Of a stretch of 7,038 bases of DNA, positions 4,172-7,038 are shown one piece after another. Source of the stretch: CAZVEV01 sp964625865 (lineage in GTDB: Bacteria > Planctomycetota > Phycisphaerae > SM23-33); NCBI GenBank assembly GCA_964625865.1, contig CAZVEV010000308.1:1-7038 (forward strand), given 5' to 3'. The position numbers and the translations under genes are program-made. Each line of letters opens with the position of its first letter. Positions within the stretch are counted from its first letter, which is position 1. The notes below the pieces were generated by a model. That model was not told the DNA's origin. It searched no databases and saw only the letters and a program-made list of their open reading frames with translations.

Positions 4172-6531
4172 GGCGCTTTGCCTGCATTCCGGGCGCGATG
4201 ACCGTTTGCGTCCTGACCTTCGCTACGTGCGCCCCGGCGGGGGACGCGCCCCGGTCGCTTGTCCCGATGGCAAGCCCCCCCACCGACCCGGCTGCCCCCC
4301 CCACCGTCGGGCCTTACCTGTTGGACGTGACGCCCAACGCCGCGACGGTGGCGGTGCACCTGGAGCGTGCATCGTCGGCAGCGGTCACCGTGTACGACTC
4401 GGTCCGCCAGGTGGGGACGTTCCGATCGGCCGGGGCGGCGAGGCGGCACTTCATTCGCGTCACCGGCCTGTCGCCCGGGCGGAAGTACCGTTACGAGGTC
4501 GTCTGCGCCGAGGCCGTCGTGCGTACGCCTCCGGACGACCGTCGATACCAGATCCGCACCGCCGCCTTGCCCGGAGAGGCCTTCACCTTCGCCGTCTACG
4601 GCGACTGTCGGCCGGGCGATACCGGGACGCAACGTCACCACCGCGAAGTCATCGCTGAAGTCGCCGCCGCCGAGCCGTCACTCTGTCTCGTGCTCGGCGA
4701 CATGGTCGACGACGGGGCCTCCCATGCCGCGTGGCGCGAGTTCTTCAGCGTCGAAAGCCCCGTCGCTCGCCGCGCCGCGACATACGCCGTCATCGGCGAC
4801 AACGACTACGCCGGCGGCAAGGGCATCGGCGGCACGTATCTGCCCACACTCGATCGCGCCGGCTACCACTTCCAGGCCGGCGGGGTGCATTTCTTCGCCC
4901 TGCGAGCCTGGGACACCCGCGGCGCCCAGCCGAAAAGCGAGCTCGACGCGAGCAGTTCCCAGGCCCGCTGGCTGACCGAGCAGTTGGCCCGCAAGGACGT
5001 TCGCGAGGCGGCCTACCGCGTGGTGTTCCTGCACGACCCGGTCTACATCTGTCGCGGCCGCTCCGCCGACGTGATGCGGGAGGTCTGGGCGCCGATCTTC
5101 ACCGGAGGGCGCGTCGACGTGGTGTTCGCGAGTTGGCACCTTTACGAACGGTCGTTCCACGGCGGGGTGCACTACATCCTCACCGGTGGGGCCGGCGCGG
5201 AACTGGTATGGATGGACCGCAACGAGGCCTTCGCCTCGCAGGCCGAGGCCCGGCGACACCACTTCTGCCGCGTCGACGTTACTGCCGCGGACATGCGGAT
5301 CCGCGCGGTGGCTGACGACGGGACCGTGCTGGACACCATCGTCCTGCCTCGCCGCGTTCCGCCAGGCCTGGCCACCGCACGCCTCCAACGCACCGCCCGG
5401 CGCCTCGGCCGCAAGAGGCTCATCCGCGGCGGACCCGACGGCCGGCCCGCCCTGCCGGTCTATCTGTTCTCGACCAACTGCGCCTACTGCCGCAAGCTCA
5501 CCCGCACCCTCCTGCCCCGCTGGGCCGCACGCCACGGCGTGACGCTTGACCTGACGACCTACGAACTGACGCGCCGCGGCAGCCACGATCTGCTGCTGAA
5601 CATCGAGGCGGACTTCGGCCGACACGAGCTCGATATCCCCGCGGTCTTCGTGGGCACCAAGGCCCTCGGCGGGGCCCGCCAGATCGACGCCGCCCTGCCG
5701 GACGAACTGGCCGCCTTTGCCCGCCAGCCACGGGCCTATCTCGACCTCGCCGTCGTGCCCTTCCAGCAGGTCCGCCCCACCAGCGCCCTTCGCGCGAGGG
5801 CCTTCGGCACGCTCAACCTTGCCGTCGTCCTCAGCGCGGGCCTGCTCGACGGCGTCAATCCGTGTGCCTTCACCACGATCATCTTCCTGATCTCGTACCT
5901 GAACCTGATCGGCTCGGGGCGCAGGCAGATGCTCCTGACCGGCGGGGCGTTCGCCCTCGGCGTCTTCGTCGCGTACATGCTGATCGGCATGTTCCTGTAC
6001 GAGATCGCCTCGTGGCTGCTGGTCCGGCAGACCGCCGCAACGGTCCTGGACGCCCTGATCGTAGCAGCCCTTGCGGTCCTGGCCGCCCTCAGCCTGGTCG
6101 ACTTCGTCCGCTGCCTGCGGGGCCGTCCGGACCGGAGCCTGCTCCAACTGCCCTCCTTCCTGAAAGGCCCCCTGCGGGAGCGCATCCGCCGCTTCGCCCG
6201 TCACCGCGCCGGGGCCGCCATCGCCGCGGCCGCCCTGGGTGCCGTCGTTGCCGCCCTCGAACTCGGCTGCACCGGACAGGTCTACCTGCCCATCGTCCGG
6301 ATGATCGCCGAACCGGCTTACCGCGCGTCGGCCATGGCGTACCTGCTGATCTACAACCTCGCCTTCATCGCCCCGCTGGTGGCCGTCTTCGCCCTGGCGA
6401 CGTTCGGGGTCACCTCCCAGCGCCTGGCCGCCGCCTTCGCCGGCCGCATCGCCTGGATCAAGCTCGCCCTGGCTGTCCTGTTCGCCGCCCTGGCCGCCCT
6501 GGTTCTCCACAACATGCCCCCCATCGCCTGA
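4168..6531 (+). CDS. Metallophosphoesterase-like / CxxC thioredoxin-like / DsbD-CcdA-like fusion
   Basis: A 787-aa three-part protein. Residues 1-25 are a signal peptide (cleavage near APA-GDA). Residues about 47-130 are a fibronectin/Ig-like beta domain, and 137-393 a calcineurin-like phosphoesterase of the purple acid phosphatase style: YGDCR (D146), LGDMVDDG (D178), VIGDNDY (210-214), FLHDPVY (H289) and ASWHLYERS (H324). Two motifs depart from the family: GNH(D/E) is GDND, and GHxH is reduced to SWH, so normal catalysis is doubtful. After an Arg-rich linker, residues about 428-525 form a thioredoxin/glutaredoxin-like domain with C438-A-Y-C441 and a probable cis-proline P491. Residues about 545-780 hold six membrane helices of the DsbD/CcdA type, with the paired cysteines in NPCAF (C566) and LGCTGQ (C701). 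The membrane part should carry electrons from cytoplasmic thioredoxin to the outer CxxC domain. It overlaps the TlpA-like gene by four bases. The domain calls are firm; the combined job is unknown. Confidence 0.9.
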   Translation: MRRFACIPGAMTVCVLTFATCAPAGDAPRSLVPMASPPTDPAAPPTVGPYLLDVTPNAATVAVHLERASSAAVTVYDSVRQVGTFRSAGAARRHFIRVTGLSPGRKYRYEVVCAEAVVRTPPDDRRYQIRTAALPGEAFTFAVYGDCRPGDTGTQRHHREVIAEVAAAEPSLCLVLGDMVDDGASHAAWREFFSVESPVARRAATYAVIGDNDYAGGKGIGGTYLPTLDRAGYHFQAGGVHFFALRAWDTRGAQPKSELDASSSQARWLTEQLARKDVREAAYRVVFLHDPVYICRGRSADVMREVWAPIFTGGRVDVVFASWHLYERSFHGGVHYILTGGAGAELVWMDRNEAFASQAEARRHHFCRVDVTAADMRIRAVADDGTVLDTIVLPRRVPPGLATARLQRTARRLGRKRLIRGGPDGRPALPVYLFSTNCAYCRKLTRTLLPRWAARHGVTLDLTTYELTRRGSHDLLLNIEADFGRHELDIPAVFVGTKALGGARQIDAALPDELAAFARQPRAYLDLAVVPFQQVRPTSALRARAFGTLNLAVVLSAGLLDGVNPCAFTTIIFLISYLNLIGSGRRQMLLTGGAFALGVFVAYMLIGMFLYEIASWLLVRQTAATVLDALIVAALAVLAALSLVDFVRCLRGRPDRSLLQLPSFLKGPLRERIRRFARHRAGAAIAAAALGAVVAALELGCTGQVYLPIVRMIAEPAYRASAMAYLLIYNLAFIAPLVAVFALATFGVTSQRLAAAFAGRIAWIKLALAVLFAALAALVLHNMPPIA

Positions 6532-6636
6532 CGGGCTATCGACGTTCCCCCGCCGGCTGATGTTCAATTTCGGTCGAGCCCCCTACTCAGCGTCGGATAC
6601 GAGCAATTTGCCCGCCGCGCCCGCCGCGAGACGCAC

Positions 6637-6656
6637 GGTTGGCGCTGGTTGGCGCT
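6637..6656 (+). repeat. 10-bp perfect tandem repeat (GGTTGGCGCT x2)
   Basis: GGTTGGCGCT occurs at 6637-6646 and again at 6647-6656 with no gap. The core GTTGGCGC reappears at 6761-6768 and in inverted form at 6767-6774. This could be a protein-binding cluster or a recent slip duplication. Confidence 0.8.
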
Positions 6657-6660
6657 TTTT
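6642..6660 (+). terminator. Weak candidate intrinsic terminator
   Basis: GCGC (6642-6645), a six-base loop, and GCGC (6652-6655) are followed directly by five T's (6656-6660), about 110 bases after the fusion gene. The stem is only four base pairs plus a possible G-T pair, so it would be weak. It is the only stem-plus-T-run I see after that gene. Confidence 0.3.
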
Positions 6661-6720
6661 CGACGTGTACACACATAATCCCAAGAACACAAACCGCTTC
6701 AACTACCGATCGTTCCGCGG

Positions 6721-6736
6721 GATACATCGATACATC
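6721..6736 (+). repeat. 8-bp perfect tandem repeat (GATACATC x2)
   Basis: GATACATC is repeated head-to-tail at 6721-6728 and 6729-6736. It is too short for a microsatellite call. It could be a pair of binding sites or chance. Confidence 0.6.
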
Positions 6737-6760
6737 GTCCGAATAACACGCCCGGCCGTC

Positions 6761-6774
6761 GTTGGCGCGCCAAC
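6761..6774. repeat. 14-bp perfect palindrome GTTGGCGCGCCAAC
   Basis: The sequence reads the same on both strands over 14 bases with no spacer. Its half site GTTGGCG also occurs twice at 6638-6654. The combination of two direct half sites and one full palindrome within 140 bases suggests a binding site for a dimeric regulator, but no regulator gene is present in the window. Confidence 0.6.
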
Positions 6775-6926
6775 CGCCCCGCCCGTGCGAGAATTCCGTG
6801 ACTTATTGCACATTTCCTGTTGGCTAGTAGTCAATCACCAAACGTGCCTTCTCCGCCTCCCACACCCCACCTCAGGCCTGACGCAGGTGACTGCTACGGA
6901 AACAGAAGGACACCGCAGGGCATGAC

Positions 6927-7023
6927 GAGCCGTAAGTCCTTCTATTCTCATGCTCTATGGGCGAGCCAACGGCTCATGAAGTTCTGCTACGAAAATACAC
7001 GCCTACGCAGCGGTGGTGGCTGC
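6927..7023 (+). promoter_or_regulatory. Overlapping inverted repeats, possible structured leader
   Basis: GAGCCGT (6927-6933) pairs with ACGGCTC (6969-6975) as a 7-bp stem with a 35-nt loop. The same right arm can instead form a local hairpin, GAGCC (6963-6967) with GGCTC (6971-6975). A further hairpin is GCAGC (7007-7011) with GCTGC (7019-7023), loop GGTGGTG. The first two exclude each other, as in an attenuator. The gene they might control would lie beyond the window. Confidence 0.3.
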
Positions 7024-7038
7024 ATGTAACTCAACGTC

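Larger units (their letters stand above)
6532..7038 (+). other. Gene-free tail with repeats and hairpins
   Basis: About 500 bases without a supported gene on either strand. Open frames at 6560-6925 and 6820-7029 have no ribosome binding site, no recognisable domain and Arg/Pro/Thr-rich shadow composition. The base composition is less GC-rich than the preceding gene. The stretch contains a 10-bp tandem repeat followed by T's (6637-6660), an 8-bp tandem repeat (6721-6736), a 14-bp palindrome (6761-6774), a 10-bp palindrome TCAGGCCTGA (6872-6881), and overlapping inverted repeats at 6927-6975 and 7007-7023. It could be a long intergenic region with a structured leader for a gene beyond the window. 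I see no tRNA or other known RNA. Confidence 0.5.

Noticed and set aside
4207..4233. Possible lipobox making the fusion a lipoprotein
   Set aside because: The residues before Cys-21 are Phe-Ala-Thr, which do not fit the usual Leu-Ala-Gly/Ala lipobox; ordinary signal peptidase cleavage near Ala-25 fits better.
4678..6567. Long open frame (629 codons) on the minus strand
   Set aside because: It lies entirely opposite the fusion gene, and its predicted protein is Gly/Asp/Gln-rich shadow sequence typical of the opposite strand of GC-rich coding DNA. The plus-strand frame has clear domains.
6560..6925. 121-codon open frame after the fusion gene
   Set aside because: It has no ribosome binding site, no hydrophobic or domain pattern, and includes tandem repeats and a palindrome that look non-coding.
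1..7038. CRISPR array, tRNA, rRNA, insertion sequence or integrase
   Set aside because: I looked for regularly spaced repeats, tRNA T-loop sequence and transposase or integrase motifs on both strands and found none.

Overview
The window looks like chromosomal DNA from a GC-rich planctomycete, probably of the Phycisphaerae type. This rests on a textbook PEP-CTERM sorting tail on a secreted protein, several short membrane-anchored or exported proteins of a style common in that phylum, and leaders that often lack a strong ribosome binding site. The taxonomic call is inference: there is no rRNA or universal marker here. All genes I can support lie on the plus strand.

Layout. Positions 1-203 are a non-coding leader with two competing hairpins. 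204-1379 encodes a secreted PEP-CTERM protein built from two tandem copies of one domain. 1472-3394 is a probable operon of three small membrane-anchored proteins (68, 96 and 110 aa; the last two are paralogues) followed by a biotin synthase-like radical SAM enzyme. The operon appears to start from a promoter placed so close to the first ATG that the mRNA would be almost leaderless. 3395-3652 is intergenic, with candidate promoters and two 14-bp dyads. 3653-6531 is a two-gene overlapping unit: a membrane-anchored TlpA/ResA-like thioredoxin, then a 787-aa protein fusing an exported metallophosphoesterase-like domain, a CxxC thioredoxin/glutaredoxin-like domain and a six-helix DsbD/CcdA-like membrane domain. 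6532-7038 has no convincing gene but holds tandem repeats, a 14-bp palindrome and hairpins.

How the parts may work together. The last two genes look like one extracytoplasmic thiol-disulfide relay: the membrane domain would bring electrons across the membrane to its own CxxC domain and perhaps to the separate TlpA-like protein. The phosphoesterase-like domain is the puzzle, because two of its metal-site motifs are altered, so it may be a binding or scaffold domain. In the other unit, the biotin synthase lacks one of the three cysteines that hold the sulfur-donor cluster in the classical enzyme, but carries extra cysteines elsewhere, which points to a variant auxiliary cluster.

The strongest candidates for new biology are the triple-domain fusion with its TlpA-like partner, and the paired small proteins translationally linked to the atypical biotin synthase.
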